DNA of 64,000 nt from Welwitschia mirabilis. Its lineage: Eukaryota > Gnetophyta > Gnetopsida > Welwitschiales. Under the pieces are notes generated by a model. The model was not told where the DNA came from. It made no database searches and worked only from the letters and a program-made list of their open reading frames with translations. This document shows positions 35,311 through 47,680 of this stretch, piece after piece (the stretch's first letter is position 1; each line of letters starts with the position of its first letter). Made by a program: the position numbers and the translations under genes. The stretch spans positions 127,527,136 to 127,591,135 of the forward strand of contig JBOZIK010000001.1 of assembly GCA_051453625.1 (NCBI GenBank), read 5' to 3'.

Positions 35311-35676
35311 GATGATGCAACTCCATGTCATTGACACAAGGCAAACTTTGTGCATTCATGGCCTTCTTCTCTACCACCTCATCAAGTTGTCAAAGTTCCC
35401 TTCCTTTGAACCATTGTTTTCTCAAAAAGATAGATGTTGTAACTCCATGTCATTGACACAAAACAAGCTTTGTGCTTTTATGGCCTTCTTCTCTGCCACC
35501 TCTCCAAGCTATCAACGTCTTCTTCCTTAAAAACATGCTTTTCTCAAACAAAAAGATGTTGTAACTTACAGTCATTAAATAAGGCACACTTCTCACATTT
35601 ATGGCCTTCTTCTCTGCCACCTCTCTAAGGTGTTGAAGTCTCCTTCCTTGGAAACATGCTTTTCAACATGTCTTTT
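35311..35676. repeat. Three tandem 122 bp repeats inside the TRIM-like element
   Basis: Units begin at 35311, 35433 and 35555. Each has GATGTTGTAACTCC (or a close form), GTCATTGACACAA, ATGGCCTTCTTCTCTGCCACC and CTTCCTT-GAAACATGCTTTTCTC. The periodicity explains the long open frames on both strands here, which therefore are not evidence for a gene. Confidence 0.88.
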
Positions 35677-35922
35677 ACTTAAACTTGCATGTAATCTTTG
35701 TTTTGCAAGTTCATCTTCTTTCTCACTCAAGATCATTTACTGATTATAATGTATTTTATGAAGATTTCCTAAGCCTTTTGATCTAGGTGGAAGAAAATTG
35801 TTGAATACATCAATGTAGTGCATGTGCGTCTCAAAACATCTAAGGGCATCACAGATCTATTATTAACTCAAACTTCTATGGCCAATCAGACTATAGTCCC
35901 TCTAAAAAGCTATCTACAAAAT

Positions 35923-35933
35923 CTCTGATACCA
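35923..35933 (-). promoter_or_regulatory. Primer-binding site of the TRIM-like element
   Basis: The minus strand reads TGGTATCAGAG immediately inside the LTR. It is a perfect tRNA-Met copia-type PBS and shows minus orientation. Confidence 0.9.
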
Positions 35934-36378
35934 TATTTAAAAAAATAAGGGAGTAAAATAATAAATATAAATTTAAAATATGAAGTGTATTCTATAGAAG
36001 ATATCTCATAAAAAACAGAAACAAAATAAAACAGATGCTTTGAAGGGAGTCATGTTTGTCTTAAGTAAAACGGATGCTCTAAAGGGAGTTATACTCTGAA
36101 GAGAGTCATGCTTCGAAAAGAGTCATCTTATTTGATGTAACTAGAGAGCCTTATAGAGGCATATAAAGGAATACACTCAATAACAATTCTTCTTCTTTTT
36201 AGTAACTGACCCACTAACTCTACTAACAGTTCTCCTTATTTTTAGTAATTAACCCACTAACTCCACTAATAGTTAGAAAAATAACACATGAGCAAGGCTT
36301 ACATAGATAGCTGCTAACAAACTTCTTGCTAAAAAAAATTACAAAGAAAACTTCAGTAAGTTGCACTAATTTTTAACA
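35934..36378 (-). repeat. 5' LTR of the TRIM-like element
   Basis: It has the same length, within one base, as the other LTR and the same block order. It ends TTTTTAACA followed by the flank CATAA. Mutual differences are mostly transitions, so the insertion is old but younger than its host repeat. Confidence 0.88.
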
Positions 36379-39300
36379 CATAATGCATTTGATCATGTGG
36401 CCTCAACTTAGGATGCATGAGATGAATGATGGAATGTAAATTATTTGATATTCCAATATGCATCCTTATAAGTTAAAACTTAGAGAGAAAATGATAGAAA
36501 GAAATAAAGTGTATAAACATATATAAAGCCCTTATATTGAAATTAGTGCTTCATTTAGCAAAAGACATTAACGCCAAAAAGCTCCATTTAAATAAACACA
36601 AAAGAAAATAGATTTTTATACTTTTCTATTCTTATTAATGCTTCTTGATTTTAAGGGTATTACATGTTATCATTTTCATATTAAAATTTGGAAAAATATA
36701 TTATTTAAAGGATTATATCCCACATCCATAGGACTACACATACTACAACTTTTATTAAACAAATAGTTGTCTCTAAGAAGGACGTTTGTATTACAAGTTA
36801 GTTTACATATAATTGGACTGATCTTAATTTACTTTTTCCAAATTGAGATGGCAAAAAACATTTGTTCTAGATCTTGGCTAAAGGAAACATTATGATCATG
36901 TTATGGATTTAGTAACCCAATGATATCTTGAAGTTATGAGTGGTAATAAGAAGAAGCATATACATTGTCTAATGCATGACATTAAATTCAATACAAAAAT
37001 CATAAAAGAAATAGAGGCTATCATTTCTCTAGAAGGCATGAATCATACCTCTTAAATTTAAAAAGGTTATTTACTAATGTATAAACGAGTATTCCAATAG
37101 TTGAATCAAGAATAAGAGAATACATTTCTTACATTAACGCTAGTCATGGGTATGTATAGAAGGATATCTTCAAGTATTTATTTAGTATTACCAAGCCATG
37201 TACAATTGGAAAAATCATGACCACTGGTGGGGTGTAATATGAGAGGTGGTCTTAGATATCATTATCACGGAGAGAAGTGTGTAATTCAATCTCATTTAGG
37301 CCTTTGTACCATTTGATGTTTCATTCATATATTTGATACTTAGTTTACATCTTAGTTTGATTAGTATCCCATTAGTGCCTTCAGGTGTTTAATGTTCTAC
37401 TTATGAAAACATGTATTAGTATTTTAATTAGTGATTAGAATGTAATGATGATGATGTAGAAGGAAAATTACCTCCAGGGGGCAATTGAAATTAATGTCTA
37501 TTTGATGTTAAGAATAAGCTATAAGACATATTATAAAGTAGTGATATTATTCAATTTATAATTGATTATTCTTAGATTTATAAAGGTCTTAATGTTTTTA
37601 AATATGTCTTAAAAAGAGGTTCTAGTTTGAAAATATGTAATCTTAAAGGATGTAATCTTTAGTTAGCATATAGATATAATTTGGCTTCCATTTGAGAAAA
37701 TATAAAAAATCATAAGAATCTTATTATTTTTTCCTCTTATTTAAGTAATGTTTTTGAATTAGGAATATTACAAATACCAATTAATGAGTCCAAGATAATC
37801 ATGTAATTTAGTTAGGATACATAATTATGAATCATAGCAAATGAAGTCAAAAAACATGGAAATAAGAGAATCACAAGAAAAAAATAACAACAGGAGAAGC
37901 ATGATAATAAATAATGGTGTTTATATTCACTGAATTAATCTTTTCTTTAGGATACTAGAAGTGTATGAAATGGGAAATAAGTAAATAGATTTGATAACTA
38001 CTAATAACTAGTGAATTATAATATTATGTTCTTAATGATCTGTGATTATTATAGTATATTCCCTTAATGATTTGTATGGTTATCATGAACCTATCTAGTG
38101 GTCCCATAATACATAGACTACTATGTCAATAATGAGATTAATCTAGAAAATCAGAGTTACATGGAAAAAGCATAGTGATCCTTATTAGGACCCTAATAGT
38201 CAGTTACATGTGTATATGATTGATAAATAATATGTAATTATAATTAACTAAAAATAAATTCTAACTAATCAGATTTCAATGATGATAACCCATAAATGTG
38301 CCAAATGAGGCAGTGGGAATAGTACTCCCTAGATGCACCAAACGAAATAGTAAAATGATGAAAATACTTAGTAAGATAGTAATTAGTCTTAAATAATAAT
38401 ATAATTAGAAATATAATTAACTTGATAATGTAATAAATTAAGCATGAACTTAATATTATCCTAATTGACTATCAGTGATATAGATCAAGTGATTAAATGG
38501 TGTACATGACAAATTAATAATGAATGTGATGATGATTTAATCATGATGATTAAGATAATCCTAAGTAATAAAATTGACATACTGTAAACATAACATAACT
38601 ATGATGGTAAAATATAAAAATATTATATATAGTGAGACTATTATATTAATTCCTATATTTGTGTTATTTATCATCATTCACCTATACTAGATCTTAATTA
38701 ATCTTAATCTTGAGTCAGTGGCATATAAGTATATATATTTGGTATTTAGTTTGATCAACATCATCTATCTATATGTTTACTATATGTTGGGTTATAAAAG
38801 GAGTAGTATAAAATATCTTATCCTTCGAGGAAGGTAGCCTTTATAGAAGGCATATATGTGGATGACATATGGTTAGATATCAACCTTGATGACTAATAGG
38901 GATGTATTACCCAGAGGAGGATGGACTTCAGTGAGGAGCAAGCATATAATTAGTCTATGATATGAGATATGATTGGTTGATTAGTGGAAGACTAACTACA
39001 TAACTGATAGGTCATGTTTTGCCTAGTGGTAAGCAGGCCTCATAGAGGAGGAAATTATATATAGTTAATCTACAGATGATGCTATGATGGATGATGATAT
39101 GATATACATAGATAATCTTCATGATGAGGTGATGTAGATGCCTAGAAAAGGACATCTCTAGATAGTGGTATCATATGAGATTGATTCACATGACCTATAT
39201 GTGCTTAAGTCAGTATTATGTATTTACCTATGAGGTCATGACCCCTAAGCAGTGGCTAATGAATGGTTAGACTAAAGCTTCATGAGATACTTATCTAGTT

Positions 39301-39833
39301 GTTTCCTATGTTTTATATGGATATATATTATATGACGTTTTCTAAGGTTTAGATGAATGTTTGATTTATTAAAACTAGCATTTGTTAGCTCATTTGCTCA
39401 TTGATATTAACCATCTAAATCCATCATACATCTAGATGTATCAGTACAAATAAAGATAATGTTTAAGATAGACCTATGTATGGTCTAAGTTCCTCTGGAT
39501 GGGGATACATAGATATGGTTACTTGTCGTAAATCTACACACTTTTATTTTGTGTTCTGTGTTATGACTTGCACACTTCTCTTGTGTGTTTTCTCTTATAA
39601 TCTTACATTTTGATTCTGTATTTCAAATTAATTTTTCTAATTAGTCTTAAAGTAGAATGTTTTATTAGTTAAGTGGGCTATCATCATATAGTTCTCCTTA
39701 GGGATAGCCTATGACTTTTAAGAGTATGTCTTTAGTTGAATCTAATTAATCCACTGTGTTAGTTAATTAATTACTTAATTAATAAATTTAAATTAAAAAG
39801 GTCTAATTTGGTTGTAGTTTTATGTGTACTACA

Positions 39834-39953
39834 TTTTGACATTAGAGCTATGGATTTGATCCATAGTGAGTTGGATTAATAAAAAAAGTGATATTTTATT
39901 ACATTAATGTCTAATGGTAGTTTCTAGGATGAAACTTCTTAAGGAGGGGAGGA
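39834..39953 (+). other. Minimal interior 1 (120 bp): PBS and PPT only
   Basis: It begins TTTTGACATTAGAGC, a form of TTTTGGTATCAGAGC with the PBS at 39837-39848. It ends AAGGAGGGGAGGA, a polypurine tract directly before the next LTR start TGTAATG. Just before the tract, TTTCTAGGATGAAA is a decayed version of the TTTCGAGGACGAAA block that precedes the PPT of Del/Tekay elements. No space remains for any gene. Confidence 0.85.
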
Positions 39954-42275
39954 TGTAATGCCCTACTTTTGTCACACACTCTGTCATGTGTGTGATCCAT
40001 TGTGTGTACCCCTAAATTGGATTTTGATATGGTAATTAGCTTGAGTAATTATTAATATATAAGCCCCTGTTAATAAGTTAATCAACTAAGGTTCGTTAAT
40101 ATAGTTAAGGAATTAAAGGAATGTTAAAATGTCACCAGAATCATAACATGTAATGAATGAATATCAGTGAAATTAATTGAGTTTCACATTGATTAAATGC
40201 ATTATTATTAATATTAGTTAATTAGTAAATTTATAATTAATTAAAGAATAAGCTTAGTGATAAAGTATTAATAGTAATTTGAGAATGATAAATAAAATAT
40301 AATAATAAGGTAAAAAACATGTATGATTTAATTATTAACAAATGGCTAGTTAGTGAATGAGAAATAAAATTAAAATACTTTAAATTATTGTGTTACATGA
40401 AATTATTTTAAAATAAATATTATGAGAATATGTTAAGGTTATATGCTAAATATTAGTAAGATGCCATTTGAAAATATGATGGATTAGTGTAGAGTAGGAT
40501 GTTTCAAATAGATGGCAAATATTATATGTTAATTAATTGGGATATATTATGTCTTAAGTATTAATATGATACAATAAACATTTATTGAATATGTTAATAT
40601 AATGCCATTAGAGTTAGTTTAAAGTAATATGCTTTAAAGATTAATAAAAATATATGATATGTTAAAAATAAAGATTATTGGAATTGTTAATGTCTAGATG
40701 TTAATGTTAATGTTAAATGATTATTTAAATTTAAAATAAATAAAATTATCAAACATTATATGTTAATAATGTTAAAAAGGTAAATTATGACAACTATCAG
40801 ATATTGATGTGGCAAATAATACTTAATAAGGAGAATTGCATTAAATTTAATGTGAGATGGCATTATGCATATAAGGGCGCATTGTGTCAATTAGAATGAG
40901 GTGGCATAAGGTTGAATTATTTAGGCATCAATATTAAAACTAATGTTAAATTAGGAAGGTGTTAACATATATATCATAAAAGGTGGCATTTTGAATAGTG
41001 ATTCGGCTTTTTGGAGGCTCTTTTCTCTCATGCAAACAAACAAATCGTTGGCATGTATGAGTTGGGTTAAAAATTAAAAACCATCCTTATTGAAAGAAGG
41101 TTAAACAATTTTTTTTAATAACAAATGAACTATTTGATACTTGTGAATAGATGATGGAGAAAGGCTTGAACACAAAGAATTTGGAAGGAGAAAATAAGGG
41201 AGGGGCTAATGAAGTATGACATCTTCGTCAACTTGCATTTTGAGAGATAAGTCTAACCCTTCTAGATTTTATTAAAACCCTTTTCTTTAAACTTAATATA
41301 GATTTGTTAAAAAATTAGTATGAATAAAAAAAGTTAAAATAAATAGGAATGAAGGATGTTTCTATAAGCTAGTTAGACTTAGATATGATTGTTGATGATT
41401 AAATGTATCTTCTTAAGGAAGTAATTACTTTGAAAATCAAATCATCGTATTATTTTTAGAACTATAATAGTTGGCATTATACTTTGCCTTTTCTTATTAT
41501 TGTTTTTCATCTTGAAAGGGGTTCTAGCAGAAATCACTTAGTTCTGTAGATGATAAACACAACTCTGTATACTAGGTAATCATGCACTTATTCATTTTGG
41601 ATGATTTATCTTATTCTTTCTTAGACATTATGGCCATTACATGATGGACATAGGAATACTTTACTAACTATGTTATTCAATTATGTTGATATAATATTAT
41701 TAACTAAAAGTTCTTAACTAATGACCATCTGGTAGTTTTCTTTTGAGTCATGCATTCTTAATGTATTGAACCCTTATAAATATTTGAAAATCAAATCAAT
41801 ATTTGTAATTATAGGATTGATTAGGAAAGCCATAGAATTTCTTATATCTAAGTAATTGTACTATAGTTCCTTATGAATTTTAAGAGAACAATTTGTTTTC
41901 CACATCTCTCATTTGGTAGATCACTTTGTGTCTTGCATTAGCTTACTTGTAGAGCTTGGCTCTATGCTCATAAAGCCTTTCTAATGCTTTCCTTAATACT
42001 TTATCATGTTTTTATTTCTTTTTTATTTTATAGGCATTAATTATTATATTTGTCTTATGACCATGTATTATTGATTAGACTTGTCAAGCTTCATATCCAT
42101 GATTGTAACAAATAAAACCAACTCTGCTTTCATATTTTCTTTCACTCCATGGATAGTTTGTATATAGTTGCATCTACAAAGATTTTAAGAGCTGGGATTT
42201 TATTCTCTTCTCAAATGCTATGGATAGAATGTTGTACTAGTATTAAATTGTCATATTTTTGTAAGTAGCTCACCG
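39954..42275 (+). repeat. Giant LTR copy 2, left part
   Basis: It opens TGTAATGCCCTACTTTTGTC and follows copies 1 and 3, for example TGGATGATTTATCTT (41597) and TTTAAGAGCTGGGATT (42184). It breaks off after GTAAGTAGCTCACC, equivalent to about 55989 of copy 3, where the Athila-like LTR begins. Confidence 0.85.
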
Positions 42276-43395
42276 CTTCAAATGAAATTTTTTTATATTT
42301 TTCTATTTATAAAAATAAAAATAAAGAACGATGCAAGAAAATAATGCAAAGTAAACACACTAATGTAATGCTTAAAATGTAAATTAAAACTATTCTAAAT
42401 GAAATATCTATTCGATTATCAAATATTCCTATCACAAAGAACAGCCATATATAACCTAGATCAATCAAGAAAACTGTCACTAATCCTAAATAACATAAGT
42501 TATAAGATGCATTGAATAGAATAAGAAAAACATATAATAATTAATCTATGAAATGAAAAATAAAATACAATGCAAAATCTAAACTAATGATTTCAACCTT
42601 AATAAAGGTTGTCCTTATGATCTATATCAACTATGAATCTGCCATTGAATCATAAGAAACATAAACCATAAAGGAGATGTACATAAAGAAACTAAAGTAA
42701 AGTTTTCATTAATGTTGAACCAACATACTGTTATAAAGTAGTAACACCTCAATAAAGAATACACAACCAAACACTAGGGAAGATTTTTCTCTATAGCAAT
42801 GGATGGATCTCCTATCCTTTAATCTCTTGTCATGAGAATTTTAAATGCCAAAGAAGATAAAACTCATAGCAAAGGTGAAGGAGGTATCGACTATAATGAC
42901 TAGTCTAAAAATAGATAATCCTAATAAATTCACTAGAAATCCTAACGATGCATAGGAAGTGCATAACACATTATAGAAGTTAGAGAAAGTTTAGTGCATT
43001 AACTAAAAATAGTTATCATCTTGATTATTATTTCTATGTTAGCAAGGACGATGCCATGTTAAGAGAGGTTCCACATCAGCTTCCATTTTCAGTCTAGTCA
43101 GCATCCTTATTGACTTACACATGTTATCGTTTATAGTGCCATCCAAATGATGTAGAGGATGGTAGTCTTCTAAGCCAGTCAACCATGTACAATCAGCTTC
43201 ATAAATGTTTAACTTCTTCTTAAAATACTAGGTATTAAAAATCATTCAAAATGCCTCCAAATTTATTACTAATTGCATATTTCCATAATAATTTTCTAGA
43301 CTCTCAATAATCGTCAATTTCTACTTAAACCTATCTAAATGTCATAAAAAAATACTAAAAACCCCATCAAAAACATATGATTTGGTATTGCAACA
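42276..43395 (-). repeat. 3' LTR of Athila-like element 2, truncated
   Basis: It matches 49978-51094 (ACCTAGATCAATCAAG, TGATCTATATCAACTATGAAT, TCTTGTCATGAGAATTTTAA, TGACTTACACATGTTATCG). It lacks the counterpart of 49826-49977, so its outer 150 bp are lost. It ends TTGCAACA at 43395; on the minus strand the following purine run AAGTGAGAGGATA is the PPT. Confidence 0.82.
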
Positions 43396-45780
43396 TATCC
43401 TCTCACTTAGCCTTATCAGTCCTTGACAAAGTAGGTGAATAACTACAATTTTGAGCCAAACTGACTAAGATAAACATTAACTAGGGATATGTAAATTAAG
43501 TTTAAAACTCTTATTATGAAAAATCAAACCTCAGAATGTAATAAACTAAATGTTTTACATTGGAAGATAATGTAACCAAGCTATCATTTAATATGTTATT
43601 TGGATGATTATGGGGATGATAGGCTTTTAAAAATATAACTACAAAATTAAATGCCTATAAGTATGGTCATTAGAAAATAAGATAAAACACTTACTAGTGC
43701 ATTAGCCCCTACTTAAAACATTAGCACATCGAATAAATAGAGATTAAATGTCATAACAAGAGAATTGTCATAAAATATCATCATAATAACTTAGATAAAT
43801 GATGTTCATGTACATTAAAAAAAACTAATAACTCAAAAAAATAAAATTCATAAATTAAACATTGAGTTTTTAAGCATGATTCATAAGGGTAAATACATCA
43901 AAGATAATCATAATATTATTCCTCTCACTTATAATATCCTGAATTACTTTGGCTGCATCTGTAAGAAAAACTTGCATCTATTCTGTTGTTAAATACATGA
44001 TTTACTAAATAATATTCATAATGCATATCACTCAAATAATATGTAGTTATAATCAAACCAATACATTACAGATATGTATCATTAAAATTCATAAATAACC
44101 TCTATAATTTTAAATTTTTTAATTAAAATATATATCCTACCCCCCTTCCCTACCCTCCTCCCCTTCCCTCGTACAAGTAAATTAATATGTCTTTTATTAC
44201 ATTAACGTAACAAGAAAAAGATTAATACATAATTTTACTACATACAAGCAATATGAGAGGGCCTTAAAGCAATAGTCTTTGTATGAAAGAATGATTAGAA
44301 ATAGTTGAAAAAAGATGAAAAAATGAAAAAGCTGCTTCTCAGAACATCTCAGTTTATCGTCCACTATGTCGTCTAGACAAGATGTGGATGATAGGATTTT
44401 TAAAAATATCAGAGAAAAAATAAAAGCATTAGTAGAATAGATTAGGCTAAGATGGAATCATTAAGGTTTCAAAAAGTTATCAGAAAGTCTAAAAGATGGA
44501 AAACAACTAAGAATCATGATGAATAAGGCTTAGAATGAGGAGAGTTCAAGGTGAAAGAAAGAAGTGTTATGATAGGGTGATAAAAATGCATCAAGTAGGA
44601 TGAATAATTTTTAAATAAAATCAGCAAATGTGCATAAAGTAAGAAAACTTGAAAATATGGAAAAATTATCATCATGAACTACATAAATGTCATCTAGGGA
44701 AATGCTAAAATAAAGTCAACATCTAAAAATAAAACCCATGAATGAAAATAAAAACTAATAAAAAAACTACTGAATGATCAAGTCCTAAGTATTTATGATG
44801 AAAAAGTATGACAGTAACTTTTAAATACAAAATAGAACACATAAGAAAACCAAAATAAATATAGACAACCAGGAACATGAAGATGATTTTGTACTTATCC
44901 TAAATTTTAACCTAGCAAACAAAAATCACCTAATTAATTATGCATGACATAATGTAAAACAGTCATAAAGTATCACTTAAATAGGCAATGATTATAATGA
45001 TGCTAAGTGACTAATTTTTTCACTCAATGAATAATAAGATCAAAAGATTCTCAAAAATGAACCACCTACTCACACCTCAAGACACACCCAAATCCTCAAA
45101 AGTAAAATGATCATATGATGGTACTAAATGAACTAGGAGCCTAAGAAATAAGAAATGCCTCTAATGACACTAGTAACACCATTGATTCCTTAACCTCAAA
45201 GTATTTATTATTAATTCATGATGAAAGGAGTACAACCATAGTCAGAGAAGTAAGGACCTGCAAAGCATGGCTAACTGATCCCCTAGTGCAGTTGCTAGAG
45301 CTACTGATATTGCTAAAGATTCCTCTCAAGAAAATTTACCCTAATGCAATAGGACATCATGATAACCATGTATTTAGCACAAATTTAGTAGATCATGATC
45401 ATTATTTTTGTTTTTTTAATTAACAAATCCTACATGACTATACACTCTCAAAGACAAAGGTGAAGAAATAAAAGGGAAAATAAGAAAGAACGCCACCAAA
45501 TAACTAAAGACTCATATCATTAAGAGAAAAAACAAAAAAACAAGGCATTTTCCTTTAAAATGAAGTTCATAAACATATAAATGTCTTAAAATTGAGTGAA
45601 TCTAATCTTATCACTTTAAAATTTTCAAGTGAAAGATCACTAGTCATGGTAACTTCATAAAGTAAAACATAAGTCAAATTAAAAATGTTCAAGTAATAGC
45701 ATGATGTCCACCAAAGGAATCAACTAAGGAAGAATTTAGATAATGACAAAAGGACTTCCAAGAAAATTGCTTCTATCATG
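43396..45780. other. 3' non-coding region of Athila-like element 2
   Basis: Athila elements usually have long DNA between Pol and the 3' LTR, and this fits. It contains dyad motifs at 43588-43625 and 44349-44396 and the G-rich tract at 44136-44170. No reading frame with recognisable motifs is present. Confidence 0.55.
44136..44170 (-). promoter_or_regulatory. G-rich polypurine tract with quadruplex pattern
   Basis: The plus strand is almost pure pyrimidine. The minus strand has five runs of three or more G (GGG, GGGG, GGG, GGG, GGGGGG) separated by two to four bases. It is the only such tract seen in this AT-rich window. It lies 740 bp inside the 3' LTR, too far to be the ordinary PPT, so it might be a second, internal PPT. 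The function is inferred only. Confidence 0.6.
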
Positions 45781-46010
45781 TCTAAAGTTTAGTAACTCAT
45801 GAATTTTTAACCTTTGTCCATTTTTTAAATTTCCTTAGTGTTCAAATCGGAAATCTAAACTGAGCCATTAGAATTTTCTTTTTTTAAAACATAAGGACCT
45901 AACCATTAAGAGTTTAACTTTATTGTGAAAAATTAAAATTAAAAACTGAGGATAAAAACATAACAATATGAAATTAAAAGAAAATACCAAATTAGACTAA
46001 AAACAAGTTT
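45781..46010 (-). pseudogene. Integrase C-terminal trace of Athila-like element 2
   Basis: The minus strand reads LIFHNKVKLLMVRSLCF and then NGQRLKIHELLNF near 45799-45828. Athila integrases end with a segment like LKLFPGKLKSRW followed by FKVNGQRLKxY, so the NGQRLK block is the supporting clue. It is broken by stops. The match is short and the call moderate. Confidence 0.45.
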
Positions 46011-46938
46011 TATTTAGATCCTAAATCCTATTCAACATTTTATTTAAAACAAAAAAAAATTATTTTCTTAAGACTATGGTCTTAGGTATTGTACTTTCCC
46101 AATATAATAAGGATAAAACCAAATAAAGACTAATTGATAAAACATAAAGGAGAACTCTACCAAATTTATTTGGAACTTAAGAGAGAAAAAGTTCCAATAG
46201 TTTATGGAAAAATAATCTCTTATCAAATGCATGGTATGAAGAATTCCAAATATATATTTCACCTAAAGATTGATATTAGGGTTGAAAAAGATTAATATTT
46301 TTCATAGGGATCAAAAAAATGGAAGAAATCTTCTTAAGATGAATGATTAAAGTAGGTCTAATATACTTAAGAAGTTCCGTAAGTCTCAGCTCTAAGTATG
46401 AACTATCAAGAAGATAAGGTTTTCTAAAATTTAGAAGTACAAGATATCTCAAGTCATGCTTTTAAAAAAAGTTATCATTAGAGGCATAAGCTTAAGTGGA
46501 CTTATTAGAAGAGAGAAGGATGTTACTTAAAGTGCTTTTAAGAGAATAGAATGGAGAAACATAGGTAGACTCTTTGAGTTAGTTCTTATATTAGAAAAGA
46601 AAGATCTATTTTTCATCAAGTTTTGGTTGAAATTCTATAGGTTCTTCATTATTCCTCCTCTTCTCATTGTTGTTTTTGTCCTTACTATGTTGGGTACTTT
46701 TCATACTTTTCTTATTAGTAACTGTATCTTCCTTTTTTTTAATTATTCTTATTTTTGTTTTATTAAATTTTACTTTTTTTAACTAATGTCTAGATGACTG
46801 GTGTGGACGATAATGATTATAAGAAAATTTCTCACTTAATTTTACATGTTGGACTTCTTTCTTGTTAACAACTTTCATGTCTTCATCCTCATAATCAAAA
46901 CTATTTATTTCTGTTAAATCATTGTGCAAAGTTCACTC
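46011..46938 (-). other. Degraded segment between protease and integrase tail
   Basis: The right part (46660-46930) encodes on the minus strand a charged linker (EINSFDYEDEDMKVVNKKE, then a Lys/Asn-rich run), as found after Athila protease. The left part contains a short frame at 46074-46262 resembling 330-600 in the first copy. RT and RNase H blocks are absent, implying a deletion. Confidence 0.4.
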
Positions 46939-47680
46939 TTATAGCATTTGCAATATTCCTTCAACCAGCTGATGGTGTACAAATAAAGTTGATTTGACTA
47001 TTTTCTTTAAGTTTTTCTTATATCCAATATCTTCTTTAATAACATTAAAAAGTCTAATAGTGTATTTCTTATTAACTATGTGACATTCCATCAATCTAGT
47101 TTGTATGTCTATGAGGCAGTGGACAGTTGCACAAAAGGCTCTTCCTAAAAGTAGTCGATAACTTCCATCATGTTCTACTTCAATTGTAAACACATATATT
47201 GGATATAAGGTTTCTTCTATTTATATGAATACATTTTTAATAATTCCCATAAGTTTTTTGATTAAAGTATTAGCTAATTTTAAAGTGATTTGAATAGGTT
47301 CAAGTCTTTCTTCTAACCTAAGTCTTTTACATACATGAAGAGGAATGATGTTTATACTTTCTCCTATATATATCAAGGCTTTTTTAATTTTCTTATTTTC
47401 TTCTAAAGTAACACTTAGTATTTTCTCGCCCTAATGGTATTTAAATTTAGAATATTTTTGGATGATTAAGTTGGAGATAGATTATGCACTGAAGACTTTA
47501 CTAGGGATAGTACATTTTGTTTTCTTCTAACTAGGTTTTTTCACAACTTAGCATACATAGGACTTTCTTACAATAGTTTCCAAAAGAATAAGTTGATACT
47601 AAAATCTTGCATTAAAGCTTTTAAGTATTCATCAAAACTAGCTTTTTTGTTTAGTCTATCAAGTCAAGGGGTAGCTCGTC
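46939..47680 (-). pseudogene. Broken retropepsin-like protease of Athila-like element 2
   Basis: The pre-protease linker reads SINLFFWKLL and SPMYAKLxKNLVRRKQ (family PFxEALxQMPxYAKFLK). The active-site block is ALIYIGESINIIPLHV, in which the catalytic Asp of DLGAS is now Tyr. The downstream frame 47193-46939 holds VFTIEVEHDGSYRLLLGRAF and CHIVNKKYTIRLFNVIKED, matching LGRPFLATxxALID-VxxKxxFNV. Compared with copy 1 (960-1500), the two have lost different key residues, so they decayed independently. The active-site change alone would abolish activity. Confidence 0.82.

Larger units (their letters stand above)
34722..36378 (-). mobile_element. TRIM-like copia-type element, 1,657 bp
   Basis: It has LTRs of 444 and 445 bp, a PBS next to the right LTR, a polypurine tract next to the left LTR, and flanks CATGA (34717-34721) and CATAA (36379-36383) that fit a 5 bp target duplication with one transition. 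On the minus strand the LTR starts TGTTAAAAATTAGTGCAACT, as in many plant copia elements. The interior is about 770 bp and codes for no Pol protein; it carries three 122 bp tandem repeats. It must be mobilised by another element if at all. It interrupts giant LTR copy 1. Confidence 0.85.
30974..39833 (+). repeat. Giant LTR copy 1
   Basis: It opens TGTAATACCCTCC and ends GTGTACTACA. It aligns with copy 3 throughout; matching blocks include TTCTCATAAGATAGACC (33270/56025), GAAACCCTTTCATTC (33948/56682), AACACAATGCATGTGG (34668/57139) and GGGTGTAATATGAGAG (37230/57715). A 1,657 bp TRIM-like element is inserted at 34722-36378. About 285 bp right of that insertion (36384-36665) have no counterpart in copy 3. 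The open frames inside are not conserved between copies. Confidence 0.8.

Noticed and set aside
35300-35530. Open frame with internally repeated peptide on the plus strand
   Set aside because: It is antisense to the TRIM-like element and produced by the 122 bp tandem repeats.
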